DNA of 64,000 bases from Planctomycetota bacterium (GTDB lineage Bacteria > Planctomycetota > UBA1135 > JADKAF01), in NCBI GenBank assembly GCA_016793245.1, contig JAEUHW010000012.1, positions 1-64,000 on the forward strand, written 5' to 3'. A program made the position numbers and the translations under genes. How positions within the stretch are numbered: position 1 is the stretch's first letter; each line of letters begins with the position of its first letter. The notes beneath the pieces were generated by a model. It was not told the DNA's origin and made no database searches. It saw only the letters and a program-made list of their open reading frames with translations. This document shows positions 45,972 to 53,703 of this stretch, in pieces.

Positions 45972-46460
45972 TCAGCCGCGCGGTGCCGCGGCGATCTTCG
46001 GGCCGCTCGCGCGCACTTCGCGGCGCCCGCTCCGCGCGCATTCCCGACAGCGCCCGAAGATGCGCAGCGAGTGATGCGTCATCTCGAAGCCGCGCGCGCT
46101 CGCCTGCTGCTCCTGCAAGCGCTCGATCTCGTCGCAGCGGAACTCCTCGATCGAGCCGCAGACGATGCACACGAGATGATCGTGGTGCTCTTCGCGCCCG
46201 TCGACGCGCTCGTAGAGCATCTGGCCCCCACCGACGTCGAGGGCCTCCAGGAAGCCGCCCTCCACGAGCACGTTCACGCTGCGATAGACCGTGGCCAGCG
46301 AGACGCGGTGCCCTTCGTCGAGGAGCCGGCGATGGAGCTGCTCGGCCGAGAAGTGCTCCCGCGAGCCGAAGACGGTCTCCAGGATCGTCATCCGCTGCCG
46401 CGTGACCTTGAAGCCGCGCTGCTTCAGGTACTCGACGAAGTTGGACTCGCTGAGGGGCAC
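45972..46460 (-). CDS. Fur family metal-responsive repressor
   Basis: Encodes 162 residues from GTG 46460. The winged helix (about 15-85: KVTRQRMTILETVFGSREHF, VSLATVYRSVNVL) and dimerisation domain are clear. Metal ligands are visible: HHDH (92-95) and two CxxC pairs, C98/C101 and C138/C141, for structural zinc. The only in-frame ATG upstream (46550) would place the predicted promoter inside the gene, so GTG is preferred. It could be Fur, PerR or Zur; sequence alone does not decide. Confidence 0.9.
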   Translation of the reverse strand: MPLSESNFVEYLKQRGFKVTRQRMTILETVFGSREHFSAEQLHRRLLDEGHRVSLATVYRSVNVLVEGGFLEALDVGGGQMLYERVDGREEHHDHLVCIVCGSIEEFRCDEIERLQEQQASARGFEMTHHSLRIFGRCRECARSGRREVRASGPKIAAAPRG

Positions 46461-46525
46461 GGCGATGGGCCGAAGATGGAGAAGAGCGATGGCGACGCCG
46501 CGGCATCGGCGTCGACCCGCGCCGG

Positions 46526-46531
46526 AGTATA
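46526..46531 (-). promoter_or_regulatory. Possible -10 box of the fur-family gene
   Basis: Minus strand TATACT at 46531-46526, about 65 nt upstream of the GTG start, in the 134-bp spacer after purD. The matching -35 position (TTCCAT, 46554-46549, 17-bp spacer) is poor. Whether purD and the regulator share a transcript is open. Confidence 0.35.
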
Positions 46532-46594
46532 GGTCGCCCCTCTGCCGCATGGAACCCGTCGAGCGAGACGCCTCGCGCGATGGAGCCGCCCCGC

Positions 46595-47872
46595 TCAGCT
46601 CACGGGCCGGCGATTCCCGATGTCACGGCGGTAGTGCATGCCTTCGAAGGAGAGCCGCTCCAGCGCGTCGTAGGCCTTCCGCTGCGCCGCGGCCTTGTCC
46701 GCGCCCAGCGCGCAGACGGAGAAGACGCGCCCTCCCGCGGTGATCCAGTCGTTGCCGGCTCGCGCCGTACCCGAATGGAACACCTCGAGCTGCTCGTCGC
46801 GCTGGAGGAAATCCAAGCCGCGGATCGTGCGCCCCTTCTCGAACGCGCCGGGATAGCCCGCCGCGGTCGCCACCACGCAGACCGCGGTGTCGGTGCGCCA
46901 AGTGATCCCCTCGATCTTCGAGAGCTCGCCTCCCGCGGCGTAGAGCAGGAACGGCACGAGGTCGCTCTTCAGCCGCATCAGCAGCGGCTGGGTCTCGGGA
47001 TCGCCGAAGCGCGCGTTGAACTCGAGCACGCGCGGCCCCTGCTCGGTGATCATGAGCCCGGCGTAGAGCACGCCGCGGAAGCGCCGCCCTTCGCGGTTCA
47101 GCGCATGGATCGTCGGCACGAGGACCGTGCTCTCGATCTGCCGGAGCAAGCGCACGCCGACGCCCGGGACGGGCGAGAAGGCGCCCATGCCGCCCGTGTT
47201 GGGGCCCTGGTCGCCGTCGTTCACGGCTTTGTGATCCTGAGCGGCCTCGAGCAGCACGATCGTCTCGCCGTCGGTGATCGCGAGCACCGAGAGCTCCTCG
47301 CCGTGCAGGAAGTCCTCGATCACGATGCGCTCGCCGGCCTTGCCGAACGCGCGCTCCTCCATGCACTCGCGGACCGCCGCGCGCGCCGCGACGACGTCCT
47401 TGCAGATCCGCACCCCCTTCCCGGACGCGAGCCCCGCGGCCTTGATCACGACGGGGAACTCGCGCAACCCCTCGACATAGCCGAGCGCCGCCGAGCTGCT
47501 CTCGAAGGCGCGGAAGTTGGCCGTCGGGATGCGGTAGCGGAACAGCAGGTCCTTGCAGAAGACCTTGTTGCCCTCGATCTCGGCCGCGGCCTTGCTGGGC
47601 CCGAAGATCTTCAGGCCCGCCGCCTCGAAGCGATCGACGATGCCGGCGACCAGCGGGCCCTCCGGTCCGACGACGGTGAGCTCGATCTCCTCGCGCTTCG
47701 CGAACGCGAGCAGGCGCTCGATGTCGTCGGCCGCGATGTCGACGCAGGTCGCGACGCTCGCGATGCCGGGATTGCCCGGCGCGCACCAGACCTTCTTCAC
47801 CAGCGGCGACGCCGCGATCTTCCAGCACAGCGCGTGCTCGCGGCCGCCGCCGCCGATCACCAAGACCTGCAT
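46595..47872 (-). CDS. purD: Phosphoribosylamine-glycine ligase
   Basis: Encodes 425 residues. ATP-dependent joining of glycine to phosphoribosylamine (GAR synthetase), the second committed step of purine synthesis. The ATP-grasp fold is clear: MQVLVIGGGGREHALCWK at the N terminus, FPVVIKAAGLASGKGV in the lid domain, and VLEFNARFGDPETQPLL at the metal site. ATG 47872 has GGAGG 7 nt upstream; the long open frame before it runs through the tRNA genes and is not coding. Confidence 0.97.
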   Translation of the reverse strand: MQVLVIGGGGREHALCWKIAASPLVKKVWCAPGNPGIASVATCVDIAADDIERLLAFAKREEIELTVVGPEGPLVAGIVDRFEAAGLKIFGPSKAAAEIEGNKVFCKDLLFRYRIPTANFRAFESSSAALGYVEGLREFPVVIKAAGLASGKGVRICKDVVAARAAVRECMEERAFGKAGERIVIEDFLHGEELSVLAITDGETIVLLEAAQDHKAVNDGDQGPNTGGMGAFSPVPGVGVRLLRQIESTVLVPTIHALNREGRRFRGVLYAGLMITEQGPRVLEFNARFGDPETQPLLMRLKSDLVPFLLYAAGGELSKIEGITWRTDTAVCVVATAAGYPGAFEKGRTIRGLDFLQRDEQLEVFHSGTARAGNDWITAGGRVFSVCALGADKAAAQRKAYDALERLSFEGMHYRRDIGNRRPVS

Positions 47873-47885
47873 CGAAGCCCCTCCA

Positions 47886-47930
47886 GGGCATGCGGAATCG
47901 CGCACGCCGGGGCATGCGGAACCGCGCACG
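47886..47930. repeat. Tandem 24-bp repeat upstream of purD
   Basis: Two copies, 47886-47906 and 47910-47930, differ by one base in 21 (core GGGCATGCGGAA, then T or C, then CGCGCACG), with a 24-bp period. They lie 14-58 bp upstream of the purD start codon and could be an operator or a simple duplication. Confidence 0.6.
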
Positions 47931-48032
47931 ATAGCGCACCGATGCGGAGCCTTTCCATCGGCGCGGGCTTTCCGCTCTCGCTCCCGATGCGAGCGCGGCC
48001 GGGTCGAGGCCCGGCCGCGCGAGGATCTTCGT

Positions 48033-48105
48033 TCGGGGAAGCGGGATTCGAACCCGCGACGCTCAGCTCCCAAAGCTGAGGCTCTACCAACTGAGCTACT
48101 CCCCG
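48033..48105 (-). tRNA. tRNA-Pro (anticodon TGG)
   Basis: Read on the minus strand, it folds as a 73-nt cloverleaf: acceptor CGGGGAG with TTCCCCG (last pair G-U), D arm GCTC/GAGC, anticodon stem TCAGC/GCTGA with loop TTTGGGA (anticodon TGG, reading CCA), T arm GCGGG/CCCGC with TTCGAAT. C1-G72 and A73 fit proline identity. CCA is not encoded. Divergent from tRNA-Arg. Confidence 0.95.
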
Positions 48106-48118
48106 GGATCAGCCGCTC

Positions 48119-48146
48119 AGTGTAGGCGCCGCCGCGGCGGCGGCAA
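48119..48146 (-). promoter_or_regulatory. Predicted tRNA-Pro promoter
   Basis: Minus strand: -35 TTGCCG (48146-48141), a 16-bp spacer and -10 TACACT (48124-48119), about 14 bp from the tRNA 5' end. The same -10 sequence serves the divergent tRNA-Arg gene. Confidence 0.5.
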
Positions 48147-48175
48147 GCACCGAGAACGAGGAGCCCTCCGGCGCC

Positions 48176-48205
48176 TTGGCTCGACGACCGGCGCGAGCGT
48201 ACACT
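48176..48205 (+). promoter_or_regulatory. Predicted tRNA-Arg promoter
   Basis: Plus strand: -35 TTGGCT (48176-48181), an 18-bp spacer and -10 TACACT (48200-48205), 11 bp before the tRNA 5' end. Confidence 0.55.
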
Positions 48206-48216
48206 CCGCGCCTCGC

Positions 48217-48290
48217 GCGCCCGTAGCTCAGCCGGATAGAGCATCGGATTTCTAATCCGACGGTCGCTGGTTCGAATCCAGCCGGGCGTA
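48217..48290 (+). tRNA. tRNA-Arg (anticodon TCT)
   Basis: A 74-nt cloverleaf: acceptor GCGCCCG with CGGGCGT (first pair G-U), D arm GCTC/GAGC, anticodon stem TCGGA/TCCGA with loop TTTCTAA (anticodon TCT, reading AGA), T arm GCTGG/CCAGC with TTCGAAT, discriminator A. CCA is not encoded. Confidence 0.95.
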
Positions 48291-48448
48291 TCGGCCCCGC
48301 GTCGCGCGCCAAACTTCGGTCCACTTCCGACCGCTCGGACAAGACTGGGATAGCTTCTTCGAGGACCCATCCTCCTTCTCGGCTCCGCGGCGTGGCCTTC
48401 CTCTCCTGCGCCTCGAGAGTCTTCCCTCTACGTCCTCCGAGTGCACCC

Positions 48449-49699
48449 ATGTCCGCCTTCACCCGCTTCGCCGGAACGGCGGCTCTGTCCCTCCTCGGCT
48501 TCGCAGCGGCCGCGTCCGCTGACGTCGTCACCGACTGGAACGGGGCCGCTCTCCAGGCCATCCGCGCAGGCAATACGCCGCCGCCGGCCGCCTCCCGCAA
48601 CCTCGCGATCCTGCACTGCTCCGTCTACGACGCGGTGAACGGCATCGAGCGCCTACACGCGCCCTACCTCGTGAACCAGCGAGGTCCGCGCCGCGCTTCG
48701 CGCGAAGCCGCTGCTTCGAGCGCCGCTCGCGATGTCCTCGCCGCGCTGTATCCGGCCCAGCTCGCGAGCTTCGATGCCCTGAACGGAACGATCCTGGGCG
48801 GCATCCCCGCGGGATCTGCGAAAGACGAAGGCGTGGCCTGGGGACAGGAGGTCGCCGCGGCGATGTTGGCCGCGCGCGCCAATGACGGATCGAGCCCCCA
48901 GCCCGCTTACCCGGGCTCCACCGATCCCGGCAAGTGGCGTCCGACCGTTTCGTTCGGCGGCGTCGTGCGCCCTGCCCTGCTTCCCGGCTGGGGCAACGTG
49001 GCGCCGTTCGGCGTGCGCAGCGGATCCCAGTTCCGTCCGCCGGCGCCTCCGCGCCTGCGCTCGTTCAACTACGTGCTCGATTGGTTGGAGGTCGAAGCTC
49101 TCGGCGAGGCGAACAGCAGCGCGCGCACCGCGGATCAGACCGAGATCGCGCGCTTCTGGGGCTACGGCCCCGGTACCGCGACGCCACCCGGACACTGGAA
49201 TCAGATCGCCCTCAACGTCTCCGACGATCAGGGCCTCTCGCTCTCCGAGAACGCGCGGCTCTTCGCGCTGATCAACATCGCGATGGCCGACGCCGCGATC
49301 GTGTCCTGGGACTGCAAGTACGTGTATGGCCTCTGGCGCCCGATCACGGCGGTCCAACTCGCCGACACCGACGGCAATCCCTTCACGGCGGCGGATCCCA
49401 ACTGGACGCCGCTCCTCGCGACGCCGCCGTTCCCCGAATACACCTCGGGGCACAGCACGTTCAGCGCCGCGGCCGCCGGCGTCCTGCGGCGCTTCTTCGG
49501 CACGGACCGCATCGCCTTCCGCGTCGGCTCCGATGACCTTCCGGGCGTCGAGCGCAGCTACGACAGCTTCTCGCACGCGGCGTTCGAGAGCGGGAAGAGC
49601 CGCATCTACGGCGGCATCCACTTTCAGTCGGCGAACTTCTGGGGTCTGCACACCGGCCGCCTGGTGTCCCTCTACGTCATGAACCGGCTCTTGCGCTGA
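48449..49699 (+). CDS. Secreted vanadium-haloperoxidase/PAP2 superfamily protein
   Basis: Encodes 416 residues from ATG 48449. Signal peptide about 1-24 (ALSLLGFAAAASA). The three phosphate/vanadate-binding motifs of the superfamily are present: K290-x6-R297-P298 (KYVYGLWRP), SGH at 333-335 (YTSGHSTFS, usually PSGH), and S384-R385-x5-H391 (SRIYGGIHF). It could be a vanadium haloperoxidase or an acid phosphatase; layout and length suit the haloperoxidase-like group. It is followed by a 16-bp-stem terminator and then by a secreted kelch protein. Confidence 0.88.
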   Translation: MSAFTRFAGTAALSLLGFAAAASADVVTDWNGAALQAIRAGNTPPPAASRNLAILHCSVYDAVNGIERLHAPYLVNQRGPRRASREAAASSAARDVLAALYPAQLASFDALNGTILGGIPAGSAKDEGVAWGQEVAAAMLAARANDGSSPQPAYPGSTDPGKWRPTVSFGGVVRPALLPGWGNVAPFGVRSGSQFRPPAPPRLRSFNYVLDWLEVEALGEANSSARTADQTEIARFWGYGPGTATPPGHWNQIALNVSDDQGLSLSENARLFALINIAMADAAIVSWDCKYVYGLWRPITAVQLADTDGNPFTAADPNWTPLLATPPFPEYTSGHSTFSAAAAGVLRRFFGTDRIAFRVGSDDLPGVERSYDSFSHAAFESGKSRIYGGIHFQSANFWGLHTGRLVSLYVMNRLLR

Positions 49700-49720
49700 G
49701 CCCCTCTCTCCGCGCAACGA

Positions 49721-49758
49721 CCGCCCGCAGCGCGCGCGATCCCGCGCGCTGCGGGCGG
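49721..49758 (+). terminator. Strong terminator hairpin after the haloperoxidase-like gene
   Basis: A perfect 16-bp stem, 49721-49736 (CCGCCCGCAGCGCGCG) with 49743-49758, and a 6-nt loop. It lies 21 bp after the stop and is trailed by CTCCGTTTCG. The strongest inverted repeat noticed in the window. Confidence 0.8.
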
Positions 49759-49839
49759 CTCCGTTTCGCGCGTGCGCGAAACCCTCGACGCCCATGCTCG
49801 CGCGGCTAGAGTGAGCACCGTCCCCACCGAGGTCCGTCC

Positions 49840-51390
49840 ATGGTTTCTGCGTTCGCCACCGCTTCGTCCCTCGCCGTGCTTGCGCTGCTCGCGGCCACAC
49901 CGCCCTCGGCTCGCGCAGCCGACCTCCTCGAGATCGACGGCGGGATCCTCGGCCAGACGACGAACCTCCAGGTGAGCGGCCCCCCCGGCTCCTTCCACCT
50001 CACCTTCTTCTCGACCAACGAAGGCCCCCTGCCGCTCGGGCTCTTCGACCCGAGCGATGCGCGCCTCCTCGAGGTCGGTCTCGACCTCTTCAGCGTCGGC
50101 GTGTACTTGAGCGGGCCGACGCCGGCGTCGTACGCGATCCCGGTGCCGAACGACCCCACGCTCTTTCGCGCGATCCTCTACGCGCAGAGCGTCACGCTGC
50201 CGGGTACGAGCGGCCTCTTCGATCAGGTCTCGCCGCCCTCCGCGGTGTTCCTGACGCGGAGCAATTCGACCTGGGATGGACCCGAGGATCTCCCGCTCCC
50301 CGGCCGCGGCGTGCATTCGATGTCGCGCTTGCCGAACGGCGACTTCCTCGTCGCTGGCGGGACCTACTCGATCGACTTGATGCCGATCGGCTTCCAGGAC
50401 GCGTACGTCCTCGATCATCACCGCCGCCGCGTGCGCCGCACCGCGAACGACATGTCGGCGGGCCACGTGTTCCATCAGAGCGCCGTGCTGAATGACGGCC
50501 GCGTGGTGCTCTTCGGCGGCGCCGATCAGAACAAGATCGTGACGCGCGCCGTGGATGCCTACGATCCCGCGACCGGCAACTTCTCGCTCGCGGGGAACCT
50601 CCTCGACCAGCGCGCGATCTTCGCCGCGGCGAAGCTGCCGAACGGGCGCGTCTTCGCGTGCGGCGGCTCCACCGACTTCGATCTCACCGGCCAGAACGAC
50701 TTCCTCTTCATCCTCTCGCGCTCGCAGAGCTCGGCCGAGATCTGGAACCCCGCCACCGGACAGTCGACGCGCGCGCGCGCGATGACGCGGCGCTTGATGG
50801 GCCACACGGCGACGACGCTGCCGAATGGCAAGGTGCTGATCTACGGCGGCGTCGCCTACACCACCTTCCTCGGCATCCCGCTGCCGTCGTTCCCCGCGGA
50901 AGGACAGCTCTACGATCCGGCGACCGACACCTACGCGGCGACGCCGGCGTCGAGCGCCGGGCGCGCGTGGCACACCGCGCTGCTGCTCTCCGACGGCCGC
51001 GTCCTGATGGTCGGCGGCTTCAACGGCAGCTTCATCCCGCTCGCGTTGAACGCGATCCCCGATTGCATCGTCTACGACCCGGCGCAGAACTCCTGGAGCT
51101 CCTTCGCGCCGCTGCAGCACGGACGCGCGAACGCCTCGGTGATGCAGCTCCCCGACGGCTCGCTCGTCGCCGTCGGCGGTGCCGATGGCGCCGCCCTCGG
51201 GCCGCAGCCGGTGCTCTTCGTCGAGCGCTGGGACGCCGCGAGCGGGCAATGGAACCTGCTCACGAACCTCAACACGCCGCGCGCCTGGCAGACCGCGGCG
51301 CTCCTGCCCGGCTCGAAGCACATCGCCGTCGTCGGCGGCGGTGACCAGGCGACCTACGGCATCCCGCGCATCGAGTTCTACACGCCGTAG
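49840..51390 (+). CDS. Secreted kelch-repeat protein
   Basis: Encodes 516 residues from ATG 49840, with GAGG 7 nt upstream. Signal peptide about 1-26 (LAVLALLAATPPSARA). After a domain of about 120 residues there are five or six kelch-type repeats: blocks of LPNGDFLVAGG, LNDGRVVLFGG, LPNGRVFACGG, LPNGKVLIYGG, LSDGRVLMVGG and LPDGSLVAVGG, spaced by about 50-70 residues, each with a following YDPAT-like segment. A beta-propeller is expected. Copper-oxidase residues of galactose oxidase are not evident, so a binding role is as likely as an enzyme. Confidence 0.88.
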   Translation: MVSAFATASSLAVLALLAATPPSARAADLLEIDGGILGQTTNLQVSGPPGSFHLTFFSTNEGPLPLGLFDPSDARLLEVGLDLFSVGVYLSGPTPASYAIPVPNDPTLFRAILYAQSVTLPGTSGLFDQVSPPSAVFLTRSNSTWDGPEDLPLPGRGVHSMSRLPNGDFLVAGGTYSIDLMPIGFQDAYVLDHHRRRVRRTANDMSAGHVFHQSAVLNDGRVVLFGGADQNKIVTRAVDAYDPATGNFSLAGNLLDQRAIFAAAKLPNGRVFACGGSTDFDLTGQNDFLFILSRSQSSAEIWNPATGQSTRARAMTRRLMGHTATTLPNGKVLIYGGVAYTTFLGIPLPSFPAEGQLYDPATDTYAATPASSAGRAWHTALLLSDGRVLMVGGFNGSFIPLALNAIPDCIVYDPAQNSWSSFAPLQHGRANASVMQLPDGSLVAVGGADGAALGPQPVLFVERWDAASGQWNLLTNLNTPRAWQTAALLPGSKHIAVVGGGDQATYGIPRIEFYTP

Positions 51391-51397
51391 GGCTAGC

Positions 51398-51410
51398 GGG
51401 GCTTCGCCCC
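51398..51410 (+). terminator. Small hairpin after the kelch gene
   Basis: GGGGC (51398-51402) and GCCCC (51406-51410) with loop TTC, 8 bp after the stop. The stem is short; termination is plausible together with the following hairpin array. Confidence 0.35.
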
Positions 51411-51423
51411 AGCGAGCATGTTT

Positions 51424-51560
51424 GCTGGCTCAACGGCTGACGCCGTTGAAGCGCGTTCGCTGGCTCAATGGCTGACGCCGTTGAAGCGCGTTCGCTGGCT
51501 CAACGGCTGACGCCGTTGAAGCGCGTTGGCTGGCTCAACGGCTGACGCCGTTGAAGCGCG
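51424..51560. repeat. Four tandem 35-bp units, each with a hairpin
   Basis: Units begin at 51424, 51459, 51494 and 51529 with an exact 35-bp period (core GCTGGCTCAACGG); the fourth is cut short at about 51560. Each carries CAACGGC-TGAC-GCCGTTG, a 7-bp stem with the loop TGAC. Unit 2 has CAATGGC, which keeps pairing through a G-U. There are no unique spacers, so it is not CRISPR. Confidence 0.9.
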
Positions 51561-51581
51561 AGTCTCTCGGACTCGCGTGCA

Positions 51582-51741
51582 GCGCATCGACACCGGGCCG
51601 CGCATCAACACCCGGCCGCGCGCAGCGCATCAGCACCGCGGAGCGCACCGCTCGAAGCGCATCAACACCGCGGAGCGCTTCGCGCGCCGCGCATCAACAC
51701 CGCGGAGCGCTCGGCGCGCAGCGCAATCAGCACAGCGGGAT
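51582..51741. repeat. Degenerate GCGCATCAACACC repeat array reaching the panD stop
   Basis: Copies of GCGCATC(A/G)(A/G)CACC start at 51582, 51600, 51625, 51657 and 51689; the last three share a 32-bp period and the continuation GCGGAGCGC. A sixth, GCGCAATCAGCACAGCGG at 51721, falls on the same 32-bp phase and contains the panD stop codon (51727-51729). The 336 bp between the kelch gene and panD hold only this and the 35-bp array. Confidence 0.8.
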
Positions 51742-52122
51742 CGGCAGATCCGGGCCCGGGATCTCCGCGACACACGAGGTGATGCGGTTCTTCGCGTCGA
51801 CGCGCACCACGCGCGGGACGTGGTAGCGGGCCTCGTGGTCCTCGAACTCGGCGAAGGCCGCGATGATCACGAGATCGCCGGGGTGCGTGAGGTGCGCCGC
51901 CGCTCCGTTCAAGCAGATGACGCCCGAGCCGCGCGCGCCCGAGAGCGCATAGGTCGTGAGCCGGCTGCCGTTCGTCACGTTCCAGACGTGGACCTGCTCG
52001 TTCTGCAGGATGCCGGAGGCGTCCAGCAAGTCTTGATCGATCGTGACGCTCCCCTCGTAGTGGAGATCGGCGTGCGTCACGAGGGCGCGGTGGATCTTGC
52101 CGAGCAAGAGCGTTCGCCGCAT
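51727..52122 (-). CDS. panD: Aspartate 1-decarboxylase
   Basis: Encodes 131 residues from ATG 52122, with GAGG 5-6 nt upstream; a GTG two codons earlier is less likely. Makes beta-alanine for pantothenate and CoA. The proenzyme self-cleaves at G24-S25 in HYEGSVTID to form the pyruvoyl group, and [14 protein letters not shown] and [11 protein letters not shown] are typical. The last codons (PIPLC) and the stop lie in a unit of the adjoining repeat array. It is 117 bp after the HEAT gene; no other pan gene is nearby. Confidence 0.96.
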   Translation of the reverse strand: MRRTLLLGKIHRALVTHADLHYEGSVTIDQDLLDASGILQNEQVHVWNVTNGSRLTTYALSGARGSGVICLNGAAAHLTHPGDLVIIAAFAEFEDHEARYHVPRVVRVDAKNRITSCVAEIPGPDLPIPLC

Positions 52123-52245
52123 GGGCACCTCAGCGGTCCCGGCGACCGGCCGCTCGATGCGAGCGGGAGGGGTCCGGCCGGGAATGGAGCGCGAAGACTC
52201 TAGCCCTGCTCCCGGCCGCTGTCGAGCGCCCGCCGGCCGACCAGG

Positions 52246-53703
52246 TCAGCCCCGGAGCGAGGGGTTCAGCATCTCGAGCTCGACCCGACTCTGGTCCACC
52301 TCGATCTTGCGCTCGGCCTTGCGCACGCGCTCGAGCTCCTCCAGGAAGGGCTGCCCGGCGGCGCCGGCGGCCTTCAGGACGAGGGCCGCCTTCTCGCGCA
52401 CGGCGAGCTCCGCGTCGCCTCTCGCGCAGAGGAAGACGATCTGCAGCGCGTCGGCCTCGAGCGCGCCTTCTAGTCCATCGAGCGCGGCCATGCGGATGCA
52501 GCGCTGCGGGTCGGTGAGGCACTCCAGAAGATAGGTGGAGATCCCAGGCTGCTTCCAACGGCCGAGGACCGACACGACGGTGTAGCGGAGCTCCGGGCTC
52601 TCGATCTGCGCGAGGAGCGAGTTCACCACCTCGGGCTGCGGGAAGCCCGCGAGCACCTCGGCGGCCATCGACCGCACCCACCAGTCGTGATCGCCGTTGA
52701 ACACGGCGAGCGCGTGCGGCACGACGCGATCGTCCTTGCAGGACGCGGCCATCAGCATCGCACCGACGCGGATGTCCTCCTCGGGATCCTCCATCAGGTC
52801 GCCGAGCGACTCCACGATGTCGGAGGAGAACTTCATCATCGACTGGATCGTGCGCTCGCGCAGCCAGGTCGCAATGCCGCGGCAGTGCACGAGGAAGGAG
52901 CGCAGGATGCGCGTGCGGTTCGGCATCTGCGCGAGCAGCCGCAGGGCCGCTTCGCGCACGTTCGCGCTCTCGTCGCCGAGCAGCGGCATCAGGCGCTCCT
53001 CGAGCCGGATCCGCGGGTCGCGCGCGAGCTGCCCGAGCGCTTGCACCATCAGCGTCTGCTCGTAGCTGTCCGCCTGCGGCAGGCGCTCGAAGAAGGGCTC
53101 GACGATGTCGGGCGTCGGATGCGAAGCGAGCGCTTCGATCGCCACGCGGCGCACCGCCGGATCGTCATCGGAGACGAGCGCGCGCAAGAGGAAGAAGACC
53201 GCCGCCACCTTCACCTTGCGGGCGAGCAGCTTCGCGGCTTCGACGCGGATCCCGCTCACCGGATCGTTCAGCGCCTCCTTCAGGAGGCCCAGGTGATTCG
53301 ACCAGTCGGGCAGCGCCGCGAGCAGGGCGAGCCCGCCTTCGCGCAGCTCCTTCTTCTGCGAGCGGAGCATCGCCCCGATCCGCTGGGAGAGTCCCTCCGC
53401 ATCGCCGCTGCGCTGCAGCAAGCCCGCGATCTCCTCGCGCACCTGCGGCGACTTCCCCTGCAGCTCGCGCAGCAGCAGATCGAGGACGCTCGGGTCGCGC
53501 CGCTGCAGCATCCAGTCGCCGACGAAGCCGCGGACCTTGGGATCCGAGTGCGCGAGGCCCCAGGTCATCTTGGCGGGCGACGCCTCCTCGTGCTCCACGA
53601 TGCGCAGCAGGAGCTCGCGCAGATCGGACGCGGATTGATAGCCGTAGCCCTGCACGCGCTTGCACGCGGCGGCGAAGCCCTCGGACTTCCCGAAGAGCGC
53701 CAT
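52246..53703 (-). CDS. HEAT-repeat protein
   Basis: Encodes 485 residues. No signal peptide, so probably cytosolic. Tandem HEAT-like helix pairs run from about residue 45 to 455, for example DPKVRGFVGDWMLQ, DPVSGIRVEAAKLLAR, DPAVRRVAIEALAS, SANVREAALRLLAQM, DIRVGAMLMAASC and DPQRCIRMAALDGLEG. Such solenoids bind proteins. ATG 53703 has GGAGG 6 nt upstream and shares a base with the stop of the PilT-type gene (TGATG), so it is translationally coupled to it. A role in regulating or anchoring the pilus motor is an inference. Confidence 0.9.
   Translation of the reverse strand: MALFGKSEGFAAACKRVQGYGYQSASDLRELLLRIVEHEEASPAKMTWGLAHSDPKVRGFVGDWMLQRRDPSVLDLLLRELQGKSPQVREEIAGLLQRSGDAEGLSQRIGAMLRSQKKELREGGLALLAALPDWSNHLGLLKEALNDPVSGIRVEAAKLLARKVKVAAVFFLLRALVSDDDPAVRRVAIEALASHPTPDIVEPFFERLPQADSYEQTLMVQALGQLARDPRIRLEERLMPLLGDESANVREAALRLLAQMPNRTRILRSFLVHCRGIATWLRERTIQSMMKFSSDIVESLGDLMEDPEEDIRVGAMLMAASCKDDRVVPHALAVFNGDHDWWVRSMAAEVLAGFPQPEVVNSLLAQIESPELRYTVVSVLGRWKQPGISTYLLECLTDPQRCIRMAALDGLEGALEADALQIVFLCARGDAELAVREKAALVLKAAGAAGQPFLEELERVRKAERKIEVDQSRVELEMLNPSLRG

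Noticed and set aside
42373-46074. Plus-strand open frame opposite ileS (about 1233 codons)
   Set aside because: Same cause as above; ileS has all its motifs on the other strand and the plus-strand product shows none.
50341-51390. Calling the kelch protein a galactose oxidase
   Set aside because: The copper-ligand Tyr/His pattern and the Cys-Tyr cofactor region could not be identified, so only the propeller is supported.
51424-51741. Repeat arrays as a CRISPR locus
   Set aside because: The repeats are directly contiguous or degenerate, with no unique spacers of constant length, and no cas gene is present.
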